Of a stretch of DNA of 64,000 nucleotides, positions 47,090 through 58,780 are shown one piece after another. The DNA is from Phenylobacterium sp. (GTDB lineage: Bacteria; Pseudomonadota; Alphaproteobacteria; Caulobacterales; Caulobacteraceae). The stretch is taken from NCBI RefSeq assembly GCF_030679875.1, contig NZ_JAUXSP010000011.1:1-64000 (forward strand). Direction: 5' to 3'. The notes below the pieces were generated by a model. That model saw only the letters and a list, made by a program, of their open reading frames with translations. It ran no database searches and was not told where the DNA came from. Numbering within the stretch: position 1 is the first letter of the stretch; each line of letters opens with the position of its first letter. Made by a program: the position numbers and the translations under genes.

Positions 47090-48883
47090 CCTCTCCTGCT
47101 CGACCGCCGCATGCTGATGGCCTTTGGGGCCGCTGCGGCCTTGCCGCTCCTGGCTCCCTTGTCGGCCGCCCGCGCCCAGACGCCGGCGCTGAGCCCGGCC
47201 GACGCAGCCTTCGACGCCCTGGCGGCGGCCTGGCTGGAGGCCAATCTGCGGCTCAGCCCGATCACCGCCACCCTCTGGGGGGATCACCGCTATGACGACC
47301 GCCTGGATGATCTGAGCCCCCAGGGTTGGGCGGCCCGGCGCGATAGCGCGTCAGCCTTTCTCGCCCAGTTGAGCGCTTTCAACACCGCCGACCTGAGCCG
47401 CGAGCGGCAGGTGGACGCCGCCATCCTGCGCAACAGCCTGGCCGGGGAGGTCTGGAGCCACGACACCCTGCAGGCGCACCTGTGGGATCCGCTGATCTAC
47501 CAGTCGTCGGTGGGCTCGGCCCTCTATGGCCTCGTCGCCCGGGACTTCGCCCCCCTGCCCACGCGACTGGCCTCGGCCACCGCGCGGATGAGCGGCTTTC
47601 CCGCCCTGCTGGGACAGGTCCGCGCCAGCCTCGACCCGGCCCGCACGCCAAAGATCCACGCCGAGACGGTCGCGGGCCAGAACGCCGGCCTGGTGAGCCT
47701 GGTGGATCTGCTGCTGGCCGAGGCCGGCGCGCTGGCCCCTGAGGCGCAGGCCGACCTCCGCGCCGCCGCCGCCGTCGCCAAGGCCGCCATCGCCGAGCAT
47801 CAGGCCTGGATCGACACCGTCCTGGTCTCCCAGGCCGCCGGTGAATGGCGCCTGGGCGCCGACCTCTATGACGCCAAGCTCGCCTTCGCCCTCGACAGCC
47901 CCCTGAGCCGGACCGAGATCAAGGCCGCCGCCGAGCAGGCCCTGGCCCAGGTGCGGGCCGAGATGTACGACATCGCCCGTCAGGTCCTGGCCGGCGCCGC
48001 CGTCCCGCCGACCCCGCCCAAACCGACCGCGGACCAGGAGCAGGCGGCCATCGCCGCGGCCCTGGAGCTGGTCTATGCCGACCGGGCGACGCCGGAGACC
48101 CTGATCGCGGTCGCCCAGGCCAAGCTGGACGCCGCCATCGCCTTCGTCGCGGCCAACCCCATCGTCACCCCGCCGACCGAGCCGGTGGAGCTGGTCCTGA
48201 CGCCTGAGTTCCAGCGCGGCGTGGCCGTGGCCTATTGCGATCCCCCTGGCCCGCTCGATCGGGAGCTGCCCACCTTCTACAAGCTCTCGCCGATCCCCGA
48301 GGACTGGACCCCGGAACAGGCCGAGTCCTTCCTGCGGGAATACAACAACTGGACCCTCGAGGGCCTGACCGTCCATGAGGGCACACCGGGTCATTACCTC
48401 CAGCTGGCCATCTCCAACCGCCATCCCTCGGTGCTGCGCTCGGTCCTCTGGTCGGGGAGCTTTGTCGAGGGCTGGGCCTGCTACGCCCAGGACGTGATGG
48501 TCGAGGCCGGCCACCGGGACGGCCATCCCCTCTACCGGCTGGCCAACCTCAAATTCCTGCTGCGGGTGATCACCAACGCCATCCTCGACATCGGCGTCCA
48601 TGTGGAGGGTTGGGACGAGGCCAAGGCCATGCATCTGATGACCCACGACGCCTTCCAGCAGGAGCGCGAGGCGGCCGGCAAGTGGACGCGGGCCCGGGTC
48701 TCCTCAGCCCAGCTGCCCACCTATTTCGTCGGCTGGCGCGAACACTGGTCCCTGCGCCGGGAAGCCGAGGCGAAGGCCGGCGCCGCGTTCGACATGAAGG
48801 CCTATCACGACACTCTTCTGGGCTACGGCTCGCCGCCCGTCCGGGTCTCGCGCCAGCTGATGTTCGATCTGCCCGTGGGGTGA
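47078..48883 (+). CDS. DUF885 family secreted metallopeptidase-like protein
   Basis: 601 residues with a twin-arginine-like signal (LDRRMLMAFGAAAALPLLAP, cut near ARAQ). Zinc-type motif VHEGTPGHYLQLA (H433 and H439 with E434), then FVEGWACYAQDVM downstream with a third conserved Glu. DUF885 proteins are related to metallocarboxypeptidases, but substrates are largely unknown. An alternative ATG three codons in is possible. Confidence 0.87.
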   Translation: MTVMPLLLDRRMLMAFGAAAALPLLAPLSAARAQTPALSPADAAFDALAAAWLEANLRLSPITATLWGDHRYDDRLDDLSPQGWAARRDSASAFLAQLSAFNTADLSRERQVDAAILRNSLAGEVWSHDTLQAHLWDPLIYQSSVGSALYGLVARDFAPLPTRLASATARMSGFPALLGQVRASLDPARTPKIHAETVAGQNAGLVSLVDLLLAEAGALAPEAQADLRAAAAVAKAAIAEHQAWIDTVLVSQAAGEWRLGADLYDAKLAFALDSPLSRTEIKAAAEQALAQVRAEMYDIARQVLAGAAVPPTPPKPTADQEQAAIAAALELVYADRATPETLIAVAQAKLDAAIAFVAANPIVTPPTEPVELVLTPEFQRGVAVAYCDPPGPLDRELPTFYKLSPIPEDWTPEQAESFLREYNNWTLEGLTVHEGTPGHYLQLAISNRHPSVLRSVLWSGSFVEGWACYAQDVMVEAGHRDGHPLYRLANLKFLLRVITNAILDIGVHVEGWDEAKAMHLMTHDAFQQEREAAGKWTRARVSSAQLPTYFVGWREHWSLRREAEAKAGAAFDMKAYHDTLLGYGSPPVRVSRQLMFDLPVG

Positions 48884-48898
48884 GGCGGGGGCCCGTCC

Positions 48899-49240
48899 CT
48901 AGCGTCCGTCCTGCGCCCTTAGCCACCGCGCCAGAAGATACAGGTGCAGGGCGTGGGCGACGATGAAGCCCAGGCAGACCAGGGCCAGCACGATCCTGAA
49001 GGTCAGGCGCTCATCGGGCTCCACCCAGAGGCTCGCCAGGGTGAAGGGTGTGAGGGTGAAGGCCGCCAGCAGGGGGGTGAAGGACAGGGCGATCTCGCGC
49101 GGGGCCGACCAGTTCGGCAGCCCTTTGAAGCCCCACTGCATGGGCAGCTTCGCGCCGGCCGGGACACGCCGGGCCAGGGCCAGGGACATGGCCGCCAACG
49201 CCAGGACGGTGATGCTCGAAACAAAGGGCGCGCTTAACAT
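48899..49240 (-). CDS. Small membrane protein with DUF1648/SdpI-like motif
   Basis: 113 residues with three predicted helices. The segment GAKLPMQWGFKGLPNWSAPRE resembles the DUF1648 motif of SdpI-type immunity/signalling proteins. Function unknown. It lies between the DUF885 gene and phnE. Confidence 0.7.
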   Translation of the reverse strand: MLSAPFVSSITVLALAAMSLALARRVPAGAKLPMQWGFKGLPNWSAPREIALSFTPLLAAFTLTPFTLASLWVEPDERLTFRIVLALVCLGFIVAHALHLYLLARWLRAQDGR

Positions 49241-49289
49241 CGGGCCAGCTTGGCAGGTTTGGCTTCCGACTCAAACCGGCCAAGCTGTT

Positions 49290-50114
49290 CTAGATCAACC
49301 GGGACCGGATCGCCTGGGACAGGATGTCGATGAGGGTCACGGCGACGACGATCACCAGGGCGATGGCGGCGACGCGGGAATAGTTGAAGCTGTTGAGGCT
49401 ATCGAACAGGATCTGGCCAATGCCGCCGGCGCCGATGAGGCCCAGGATGGTGGCCGCGCGGCTGTTGGATTCAAACCGGTAGAGGGCATATGACGTCCAG
49501 AGCGGGGCGACCTGCGGGACCACGCCCCAGGCGATCTCCTGCAGCTTGTGGGCGCCGGTGGCGCGCACGCCCTCGACCGGGCCCTTGTCGATGGACTCCA
49601 CCGCCTCAGAGAACAGCTTGCCCAGCACCCCGCCGGTGTTGAGCGCCAGCGCCATGACGCCGGCGAAGGGGCCCAGGCCGACGGCGACCACGAACACCAT
49701 GCCGATCACCAGGTCGGGCACTGAGCGCAAGATGTCCATGATCCGGCGCACCGGCCACTGGATGGCGGGCGGGGCGATGTTGCGGGCCCCCAGCAGGCCG
49801 AGCGGCACGGCCAGGAAGACGGCCAGCGCGGTGCCCCACATGGCCATCTGAATGGTCAGCCACATCTGGGCGATGAAGAAGGGCAGGAGTTCGAAGTCCG
49901 GGTTGATAAAGGCGCGGCCGAACTCGCGCATATTGTCCGAGCCGGTGAACAGCCGGGGGACCTTCTCGATCTCGGCCGGGCCGAAGCTGATGGCCAGGAC
50001 GACGAGGATCCCGCCCCACAGGAGGACGTCAAAGACCCACTGGCCGAGCGGGCGCCCCGGCGGCTTCAGGGCGGCGGCGCTGGGCGCGGTGGCGGTCACG
50101 GGCGTCTGGCTCAC
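49290..50114 (-). CDS. phnE: Phosphonate ABC transporter permease PhnE
   Basis: 274 residues with five to six membrane helices and the EAA-type loop EAVESIDKGPVEGVRATGAHK that contacts the ATPase. VRRIMDILRSVPDLVIGMVF is the PhnE-type core. Follows phnD on the same strand with a 28-bp gap. Forms a transporter with PhnC and PhnD; the substrate may be phosphonate or phosphite. Confidence 0.93.
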   Translation of the reverse strand: MSQTPVTATAPSAAALKPPGRPLGQWVFDVLLWGGILVVLAISFGPAEIEKVPRLFTGSDNMREFGRAFINPDFELLPFFIAQMWLTIQMAMWGTALAVFLAVPLGLLGARNIAPPAIQWPVRRIMDILRSVPDLVIGMVFVVAVGLGPFAGVMALALNTGGVLGKLFSEAVESIDKGPVEGVRATGAHKLQEIAWGVVPQVAPLWTSYALYRFESNSRAATILGLIGAGGIGQILFDSLNSFNYSRVAAIALVIVVAVTLIDILSQAIRSRLI

Positions 50115-50142
50115 TGACTAGAGACTCGGGGCGCGCTCAAGA

Positions 50143-51219
50143 CTACTCGGCCGCCGGTGCGGCGGCGGTCGCGGGCGCGGTGGCGGGCGCCTCGCCGGCC
50201 CGGGCGTCCAGGGCTTCCCGCTCGGTGCGGATGGCGTCGAGAGCACCCTGGGCCGTGGTGATGCGCGCCGGGTCGCGGCTGTTCTGGGCGGTGATCAGGG
50301 CCTCGGTGGCCTCCATCTCGCGCACCGGCAGCAGGTGGCTGGAATCGGCCGGCAGGAAGCCGCCGATGGAGATGGCCGCCAGCAGCGTGCGCTGGCGTTC
50401 GGCCTCGGGACCCTCGCCCTTGCCATAGGTCAGGAAGAATTGCCGGACCTTTTCCTTGACCGCCGGGTCGAGGTTCTTGCGCCAGACGATGGGGTCCTCC
50501 GGCAGCTTGGGCGACTCCCAGATCACATTGACCTTGTCGGTGACCGTGGGCTGGCCGTTGGCGCGGTTTTCCACATCCCGCGCGGCTTGCAGGCGAATGG
50601 CGGTGGAGTTGTTGGTGGCCACGTCGAGCACGCCATTGGAGACGGCGAACAGATTGGCCTGATGGTTGGCCGCCCGCACCTGCTTGAAGCAGCGTTCCGG
50701 CTCGATGTTCTCCGGGGCGAACAGATAGGTCATGGGCGCCAGGGTGCCGGAGGTGGACTTGGCGTCGCCGATGCCGAAATCCAGGGTGCGGTCGCACTTC
50801 AGCACGTCCTCGAGGGTCACGCCGCTGGCGGCGTTGGCGATCAGCACAGAGCGATAGCCGTCCTCGCCGGAAGGGTCGAAGGTGCGGGCGAAGATCTCGG
50901 CGTCAGCGCGGCGGACCGCTTCCAGACCCGACAGGTTGGAGAACCAGCCCACATCGGTCTGGCCAAACCGCAGGGCCTCGATCAGGGCGGTGTAGTTGGA
51001 GCCGTAGAAGGGTTTCACCGGAATGCCGATCTCAGCCTCCATGTCGGCCAGGATCGGCCGCCAGAAGGCGTCGAGGCTGGTGGAGTTCTCGGTCGCCAGG
51101 ATGGAAAAGTTCAACACCTCCGGCTGGTCGCCAGCCTGGGTCTTGCGTTCGGAGCAGGCCGAGACGCCCAGGGCGAGGGCGACCATCAGGCCGGCGGCGA
51201 TCAGGCTGCGGCGGATCAT
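50143..51219 (-). CDS. phnD: Phosphonate/phosphite ABC transporter substrate-binding lipoprotein PhnD
   Basis: 358 residues with a lipoprotein signal (LMVALALGVSAC). PhnD fold: LNFSILATENSTSLDAFWRPIL, KPFYGSNYTALIEALRFGQTDVGWF, and a ligand-pocket segment DFGIGDAKSTSGTLAPMTYLF. The C-terminus after about 320 is Ala-rich. It overlaps phnC by 4 bp. Confidence 0.92.
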   Translation of the reverse strand: MIRRSLIAAGLMVALALGVSACSERKTQAGDQPEVLNFSILATENSTSLDAFWRPILADMEAEIGIPVKPFYGSNYTALIEALRFGQTDVGWFSNLSGLEAVRRADAEIFARTFDPSGEDGYRSVLIANAASGVTLEDVLKCDRTLDFGIGDAKSTSGTLAPMTYLFAPENIEPERCFKQVRAANHQANLFAVSNGVLDVATNNSTAIRLQAARDVENRANGQPTVTDKVNVIWESPKLPEDPIVWRKNLDPAVKEKVRQFFLTYGKGEGPEAERQRTLLAAISIGGFLPADSSHLLPVREMEATEALITAQNSRDPARITTAQGALDAIRTEREALDARAGEAPATAPATAAAPAAE

Positions 51220-52010
51220 TGGGGAGCTCCTTCCCAGAAGACGTCTTCGAATTCCGGACCGTAGATGTCGATAAGCTGTTTGCGGGTCAGGCCGTTTGGA
51301 GGCCCATCATAGACCACCTTGCCGGCCTTGAGGGCGATGACGCGGTCGCAATAGCGCATGGCGTAGTCGACCTGATGCAGGGTGACGATCAGGGTCAGTC
51401 CGTCAGTCCGGTTCAGCTCGCGCAGGATCTCCATGACCTTGCGGGCCGCCACCGGGTCGAGGGAGGCCACCGGCTCATCGGCCAGGATGATCTTGGCCTT
51501 CTGAACCAGGGCCCGGGCGATGGCGGCGCGCTGCTGCTGGCCGCCGGACAGGGTGCCCGCCCGCTGGCCGGCATATTCGGCCACGCCCACCCGGGCCAGG
51601 GCCGCCATGGCCGCGCCCTTGGTTTCTTCGGGCCAGAAGCCCAGCAGCCCCCGCAGGAAGCCGATCCGCCCCAGGGAGCCCATGGCCACATTGGTGAACA
51701 GGGTCAGCCGGCCGACCAGGTTGAACTGCTGAAAGATCATGCCGATGCGGATGCGGGTCCGGCGCACGTCCCGGTCCACGCGCCCCTGGGCCTGGACGCT
51801 GCCGCCAAAGGCGTCGATGCGGCCCTGTCCCTTGTCGATGGGGGCCAGGCCGTTGATGGCTCGCAGAAGGGTGGACTTGCCCGACCCCGAGGGGCCGATC
51901 AGGGCGATCATCTCGCCCCGGGCCACGTCGAGGGAGACGGTGTCCAGCGCACGGCGGGACCCGAAGCTCTTCGACACTTGGCGCACCGATAGAACGGCTG
52001 CGTCAGACAT
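51216..52010 (-). CDS. phnC: Phosphonate ABC transporter ATP-binding protein PhnC
   Basis: 264 residues. Walker A GPSGSGKSTLLRAI, Q-loop GMIFQQFNL, signature LSGGQQQRAAIARAL, and Walker B KIILADEPVASLDP. First gene of phnCDE. No C-P lyase genes are nearby. Confidence 0.95.
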   Translation of the reverse strand: MSDAAVLSVRQVSKSFGSRRALDTVSLDVARGEMIALIGPSGSGKSTLLRAINGLAPIDKGQGRIDAFGGSVQAQGRVDRDVRRTRIRIGMIFQQFNLVGRLTLFTNVAMGSLGRIGFLRGLLGFWPEETKGAAMAALARVGVAEYAGQRAGTLSGGQQQRAAIARALVQKAKIILADEPVASLDPVAARKVMEILRELNRTDGLTLIVTLHQVDYAMRYCDRVIALKAGKVVYDGPPNGLTRKQLIDIYGPEFEDVFWEGAPQ

Positions 52011-52160
52011 GAATGGCGAATATCCCTTGGGCGTTTGGCGGCCGGACTCATAACCGGCGTGTGATCGCCGAGCCCCACGACGGTGTCATGACATGGGCGC
52101 CGGACCCGGTCCAGCAAACCCGCCTGCGAAGCGGGGTCGCAGGCGGGGCGAAAGGCCAGG

Positions 52161-52296
52161 CCCGGCAAGGTTCTTGGACCCTGCCCTTTACATCGGCGCC
52201 ATATGCCCCTATTTCCCACCGCTCCGGCGGACCCCGTTGTCCTATAGCGTTGCTAACGCCGGATTGGGTTCAACAATCTGTTGGGGGTTGCGTGAG
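52161..52296 (+). ncRNA. Structured leader before polyamine decarboxylase gene (speF-like candidate)
   Basis: Several short hairpins are visible upstream of the GTG start: CCGC-TCCG-GCGG (52219-52230 area), GCGTT-GCT-AACGC (52249-52261) and CAACA-ATC-TGTTG (52271-52283), the last followed by GGGGG. A conserved structured RNA (speF motif) is known upstream of alphaproteobacterial ornithine decarboxylase genes. The correspondence here is by position and structure only; I cannot align it to the published consensus. Confidence 0.4.
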
Positions 52297-53550
52297 GTGC
52301 ATAAGTACCATACGCCCCTGGACCTGGTCCGTGAGCGGTCACCGGAACGTCCTGTCGCCTTTGCGCGACCGGACGCCGTGGCCCTAGCGGCGCGCTGGTT
52401 CCAGGACAATTTTAAAGGCGACGTCTTCTACGCTGTGAAGGCCAACCCTTCGCCGTGGGTGCTTGAAACCCTTGCGGCGAATGGCGTGCGGGCGTTCGAC
52501 GTGGCGTCGGTTCCGGAAATCGAGCTGGTGGCCAAGCACGCCCCTGGCGCGCGCATGGCCTTCATGCACCCGGTCAAGAGCCGACGCTCCATTTCGACGG
52601 CCTATTTCGACCATGGGGTGCGGACCTTCGCGCTGGATACGCACGAGGAACTGGCCAAGATTCTCGACGCCACGGGCGGCGCGAAGGACCTGAACCTGAT
52701 GGTTCGCCTGGGCGTCGCCGCCGAGGGCGCGGCCTATTCCCTGTCGGGCAAGTTCGGCGTCGACATGTACGAGGCCCCCGAACTTCTGCTGGCCGCCCGC
52801 CGGGCGACCCAGGAGCTGATGGGCGTCTCCTTCCATGTGGGCAGCCAGTGCATGCGGCCGACCGCCTATCAGGCGGCCATGAGCCAGGCCTCCCGGGCGC
52901 TGGTCCGGGCCGGTGTCTTCGCTGATGTGGTGGATGTCGGCGGCGGTTTCCCGTCGGTCTATCCCGGCATGGTTCCTCCGGCGCTCGCCGACTACATGGA
53001 CTCCATCGACCGCGGCTTCGCCGAGATGATGGTCCACGAAACCACCGAGCTGTGGTGTGAGCCGGGCCGGGCCCTGGTGGCGGAAGCCTCCTCGGTGCTG
53101 ACCGCCGTCGAGCTGCGCAAGGGCGACGCCCTTTATCTGAACGACGGCTCCTATGGCAGCCTGTTCGACGCCACCCACACCAAGTGGCCCTTCCCGGTGA
53201 AGCTGATCCGGTGCGAGGACGGGGTGGCCCGTGAGGTCGAGGGGCCGCTGAAGCCCTATCGCTTCTATGGCCCGACCTGCGATTCCCTGGACCACATGCC
53301 GGGCCCCTTCTGGCTGCCCGAGGATGTGCGCGAGGGCGACTATGTCGAGATCGGCATGCTCGGCGCCTACGGGGTGGCGATGAACACCCGCTTCAACGGC
53401 TTCGGCGACACCGAGACCGTGGTGGTCAACGATCCGCCCATGGCCTCGATGTATGGCCTCGCGCCGCGCGCCATTCCGGTGCCGCGCAGCGAGAACCACA
53501 ATGTCGTCAAGCTGTCGCGGGCCCGGGGCAAGAAACGTCGTCGGCGCTAG
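52297..53550 (+). CDS. Type III PLP-dependent ornithine/lysine decarboxylase
   Basis: 417 residues with a GTG start (VHKYHTPLDL); a TTG nine bases earlier is possible. Alanine-racemase fold: FYAVKANPSPWVLETL holds the PLP Lys, then FHVGSQCMRPTAYQ, DVVDVGGGFPSVYPGM, and CEPGRALVAEAS, with the active Cys/Asp in FYGPTCDSLDHM. It makes putrescine (or cadaverine). The next gene encodes a homospermidine/deoxyhypusine-type synthase, so the pair probably makes polyamines. The C-terminus is very basic. Confidence 0.88.
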   Translation: MHKYHTPLDLVRERSPERPVAFARPDAVALAARWFQDNFKGDVFYAVKANPSPWVLETLAANGVRAFDVASVPEIELVAKHAPGARMAFMHPVKSRRSISTAYFDHGVRTFALDTHEELAKILDATGGAKDLNLMVRLGVAAEGAAYSLSGKFGVDMYEAPELLLAARRATQELMGVSFHVGSQCMRPTAYQAAMSQASRALVRAGVFADVVDVGGGFPSVYPGMVPPALADYMDSIDRGFAEMMVHETTELWCEPGRALVAEASSVLTAVELRKGDALYLNDGSYGSLFDATHTKWPFPVKLIRCEDGVAREVEGPLKPYRFYGPTCDSLDHMPGPFWLPEDVREGDYVEIGMLGAYGVAMNTRFNGFGDTETVVVNDPPMASMYGLAPRAIPVPRSENHNVVKLSRARGKKRRRR

Positions 53551-53580
53551 GGCGTTCAGCTCTTCGAACACCGCTTCAAG

Positions 53581-53610
53581 ACGCGACCGGTCGCTCCGTC
53601 CCGGTCGCGT
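53581..53610 (+). terminator. Terminator or attenuator between polyamine genes
   Basis: ACGCGACCGG and CCGGTCGCGT form a 10-bp perfect stem with a 10-nt loop, followed by CCTTTA. The following gene starts 44 bp later and may have its own promoter. Confidence 0.8.
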
Positions 53611-53654
53611 CCTTTATCCATGGACGGGCGCTCAAACTCTAGGACTCCAAGAGA

Positions 53655-54713
53655 ATGAACGCTGAGGTTCAGTCCAACCGCAAGGCCGAGCTGCTGTCGT
53701 CCACCGTCGAGCACGTGGCCATCGACCAGTACGATGCCCGCCCGATCATCGACGCCATGCGTCAGATGAGTTTCACCAGCCGCGACACCGCCCGGGCCGC
53801 CGACATCTTCTCCATGGCGCTTGAGGATCCCACCTGCTCGACCTGGCTGACCCTGGCCGGTTCGACCAGCGCTGGCGGCTGCATGCACATCTATCGCGAC
53901 ATGGTGAAGTACGGCCTGATCGACGCCGTGGTCGCCACTGGCGCCTCCATCGTCGATATGGATTTCTTTGAGGCCCTCGGCTTCAAGCACTACCAGGCCA
54001 AGGAGCCGGTGGACGATCGCGACCTTCGCGCCCTCTATATCGACCGGATCTACGACACCTATATCGACGAGGAAGAGCTGCAGACCTGCGACGCGGTGAT
54101 CAAGGACATCACCGACCAGCTGGAGCCGCGGCCCTATTCCTCGCGGGAATTCATCTGGGAGATGGGCAAGTGGCTGGCGGCGGGCAACGCCAAGAAGCCC
54201 GGCTCGCTGATCCAGACGGCCTATGAAGAAGGCGTGCCGATCTTCTGCCCGGCCTTCACCGATAGCTCGGCGGGCTTCGGCCTGGTCAAGCATCAGGTGG
54301 AGCGGATGAAGGCGGGCAAGCCCTATCTCACCATCGACTCCATCGCCGACTTCCGCGAGCTGACCGACGTTAAGATCGCGGCGGGCACCACGGGCCTGTT
54401 CATGGTGGGCGGCGGCGTGCCCAAGAACTTCGCCCAGGACACGGTGGTCTGCGCCGAAATCCTCGGCCAGGAAGTCGACATGCACAAATACGCCATCCAG
54501 CTGACGGTCGCCGATGTGCGCGACGGCGCCTGCTCGTCCTCGACGCTGCAGGAGGCCTGCTCCTGGGGCAAGGTCGACGTCACCTGGGAACAGATGGTCT
54601 TCGCCGAGGCCACCACCGTGGTCCCCCTGATCGCCTCGGACGCCTGGCATCGCGGCTCCTGGAAGACCCGCGAACGCCGCCGCTGGAACAAGCTGTTCGA
54701 AAAGGCGGCTTAG
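53655..54713 (+). CDS. Deoxyhypusine synthase-like enzyme (probable homospermidine synthase)
   Basis: 352 residues, NAD-dependent. DHS-fold motifs: [50 protein letters not shown] and [13 protein letters not shown], with the active-site Lys. Bacteria lack eIF5A, and related bacterial enzymes act as homospermidine synthases on putrescine/spermidine. The upstream decarboxylase gene supports that role. Confidence 0.88.
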   Translation: MNAEVQSNRKAELLSSTVEHVAIDQYDARPIIDAMRQMSFTSRDTARAADIFSMALEDPTCSTWLTLAGSTSAGGCMHIYRDMVKYGLIDAVVATGASIVDMDFFEALGFKHYQAKEPVDDRDLRALYIDRIYDTYIDEEELQTCDAVIKDITDQLEPRPYSSREFIWEMGKWLAAGNAKKPGSLIQTAYEEGVPIFCPAFTDSSAGFGLVKHQVERMKAGKPYLTIDSIADFRELTDVKIAAGTTGLFMVGGGVPKNFAQDTVVCAEILGQEVDMHKYAIQLTVADVRDGACSSSTLQEACSWGKVDVTWEQMVFAEATTVVPLIASDAWHRGSWKTRERRRWNKLFEKAA

Positions 54714-54724
54714 AGATCCCCACG

Positions 54725-54748
54725 AAGGCCCCGCTCCGGCGGGGCCTT
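54725..54748 (+). terminator. Terminator of the deoxyhypusine synthase-like gene
   Basis: AAGGCCCCGC and GCGGGGCCTT form a 10-bp stem with loop TCCG, then TTT. Confidence 0.92.
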
Positions 54749-54774
54749 TTTCGTCGGGGACCCCAGCCTTGCCG

Positions 54775-54858
54775 CCGTCACCCTGGCCTCGTCCCCAAGG
54801 TCGCCCAAGCGGCCCCCGCCCGTCCTCGACAGGGACCCTCGGGACAGGCCGGTGGCCG
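54775..54858. repeat. Nested palindromic repeat, copy E (inverted, degenerate)
   Basis: Begins CCGTCACCCT; the right part (GACAGGGACCCTCGGGACA) matches the reverse complement of copy B. The outer right end is lost. Confidence 0.65.
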
Positions 54859-54945
54859 CCCGCACAAAAACCCCTCACACGCCCGGTTGCCACAGGCCCC
54901 CCACTCCGCATACTCCGCGCCGAAGTCGAAAGAGGGAGTTGCGCC

Positions 54946-56882
<1,937 letters not shown>

Positions 56883-56886
<4 letters not shown>

Positions 56887-57872
56887 GCCCCGACCTTCCC
56901 GGCCCCTTGCGGGCCGCCATCGCCGCCAGACTGGAAGGCGTCTCCCGCCGCGACCTGGCCGAACGGGCGGCTCGGGTCTCGGCCGCCTATCGCGGCGGCG
57001 CAGGCTCCGCGGGCGTGGTGCTGACGCCGGACGACGCCCTGGCCTACGCCCTGGCCCGCCTGCCGGCCACCTACGCCGCCGACATGGCCGCCTTTTCGGC
57101 CGTCGCCGAGGCCTGTCCCGATTTCGCCCCGGCCACCCTGCTGGACGCCGGCGCAGGTCCCGGCACGGCCTCCTGGGCGGCGCTGGAGGTCTGGCCACAG
57201 ATCGAGGCGGCCCTGCTGCTGGACGAGAGCGGGCCCTTCCTCGACCTCGCCCGGATTCTCGGGGAGGCCGGACCACCGGTGCTGGCGGGCGCCGAGCGGC
57301 GACGGGCCAACCTCACGGCGAACCAGGCCGAAGCCTGGCCCCGGGCCGAGCTGGTGGTCGCCTCCTATGTGCTGGCCGAGATCCCGGCGCCGGCGCAAAC
57401 CGCCCTGGTCACACGGCTCTGGGACGCCTGCGAGGGCGTGCTGATCCTGGTGGAGCCGGGCACGCCGGCCGGCTACCAGCGGATCCTTGGCGCCCGCACC
57501 CAGCTGATCGAGGCCGGCGCGCGGCTGGTCGGCCCATGCCCCCACGCCCAGGCCTGTCCGCTGAGCGCGCCCGACTGGTGCCACTTTGTCCAGCGCCTGC
57601 CCCGCTCCCGCGACCACCGGCTGGCCAAGGGGGCCGAGGTCCCCTTCGAGGACGAGAAGTTCATCTGGATCGCCGCGGCCCGGGAGAGCGTCACGGTGGA
57701 GCCCTTCGCCGCCCGGGTGCTCAGCCCGCCGCGCACGGCCAAGCCCGGCATCGACCTGAAGCTCTGCGTGGAGACCGGGACGCTGGAGCAACGCTTCGTG
57801 CCCCGTCGCGACAAGCCCGCCTATGCGGTGGCGCGGCGGCTCGACTGGGGTGATGTGATCGGAGGCGGCTGA
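56883..57872 (+). CDS. Rsm22-like methyltransferase domain protein
   Basis: 329 residues with a TTG start overlapping the acs stop. Family related to mitochondrial ribosomal Rsm22: SAM loop [45 protein letters not shown], and a Cys cluster [17 protein letters not shown]. Presumed role in small-subunit ribosome assembly or rRNA methylation; unproven in bacteria. Confidence 0.88.
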
Positions 57873-57901
57873 CCCGGCTCTTTCCCCCGGGCATATCCGC
57901 C

Positions 57902-58780
57902 CTAGATGACGCCCAGCCGCCTCAATACCCGTAGGTGCAGGTCGCGCTCGTGGGTGTGGACGCCCGGCGCGCCGGCCACGACGATCAGCGCCTTCCACAG
58001 GGCCCAGGCCTGGCCACGCAGCCAGCAGCGGTCGTCCAGGCCCAGGCGCTGGCGAAACACCTCGCCAGCGGCCTCACTCAGGAAGGTCCAGGCGAAGGCC
58101 AGGTCGCAGGCCGGATCGCCGACCCCGCAGGTCCCGAAGTCGATCACGGCGGCCAGCCGCCCATCCCGCACCAGCAGATTTCCCGGCGCCACGTCCCCAT
58201 GGATCCAGACCGGCGGGCGCTCCCAGCGGGTCGCCAAGGCCGACTCCCAGAGGGCCAGGGCCGCGCCGCCGTCGATCTGATCTCCGAGGTTTTCCACCGC
58301 CGCCCGGGTCTGGCCGTCATAGACCGCCGGGTCGCCGCCCCGGTGGAAGTTGTGTGCGCCCGCCGCCGGACCGCCTGAGGTGTCGATGGCGTGCAGGGCC
58401 AGCAGGAAATCGGCCAGATCTCGGGCCAGGGTCACATGGTCGAGGCCTTCGGCCGCAGCCACCGTCTGCCCCTCAATCCAGGCGCAGATCGACCAGGGGA
58501 AGGGATAGTCGCGCCCCGCCGCGCCCAGGGCCAGGGGCGCGGGAATCGGCAAGGGCAGCCCGGCGGCCAGGCGCGGCAGCCATCTCTGCTCCTTCTCCAC
58601 CTGGGCGACATAGTGGTCGGCGGCGGGTAGACGCGCCAGCAGATCAGGGCCAAGGCGGAAGGTGCGGTTGTCCCAGCCCCCGGGCATGACCCGGGCGACC
58701 GGCAGGCCCGCCCACTGGGGAAACTGGTCGGCGACCAGGGCGGCGACGGTCGCCTCGTCCACCTTTACGCGCACGGCCAT
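57902..58780 (-). CDS. Aminoglycoside phosphotransferase (APH)-family kinase
   Basis: 292 residues with protein-kinase-like motifs: VWIHGDVAPGNLLV (catalytic Asp and Asn) and AAVIDFGTCGVGDPACDLAF (metal-binding Asp). Such chromosomal APH-like proteins phosphorylate varied small molecules; a resistance role is not supported. Convergent with the Rsm22-like gene. Confidence 0.85.
   Translation of the reverse strand: MAVRVKVDEATVAALVADQFPQWAGLPVARVMPGGWDNRTFRLGPDLLARLPAADHYVAQVEKEQRWLPRLAAGLPLPIPAPLALGAAGRDYPFPWSICAWIEGQTVAAAEGLDHVTLARDLADFLLALHAIDTSGGPAAGAHNFHRGGDPAVYDGQTRAAVENLGDQIDGGAALALWESALATRWERPPVWIHGDVAPGNLLVRDGRLAAVIDFGTCGVGDPACDLAFAWTFLSEAAGEVFRQRLGLDDRCWLRGQAWALWKALIVVAGAPGVHTHERDLHLRVLRRLGVI

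Noticed and set aside
52084-52093. Pho box upstream of phnC
   Set aside because: TGTCATGACA is a palindrome but does not match the direct-repeat Pho box pattern.
57902-58780. Antibiotic resistance gene
   Set aside because: Only the generic APH kinase fold is recognised; no resistance-specific motif, mobile context or island signs.
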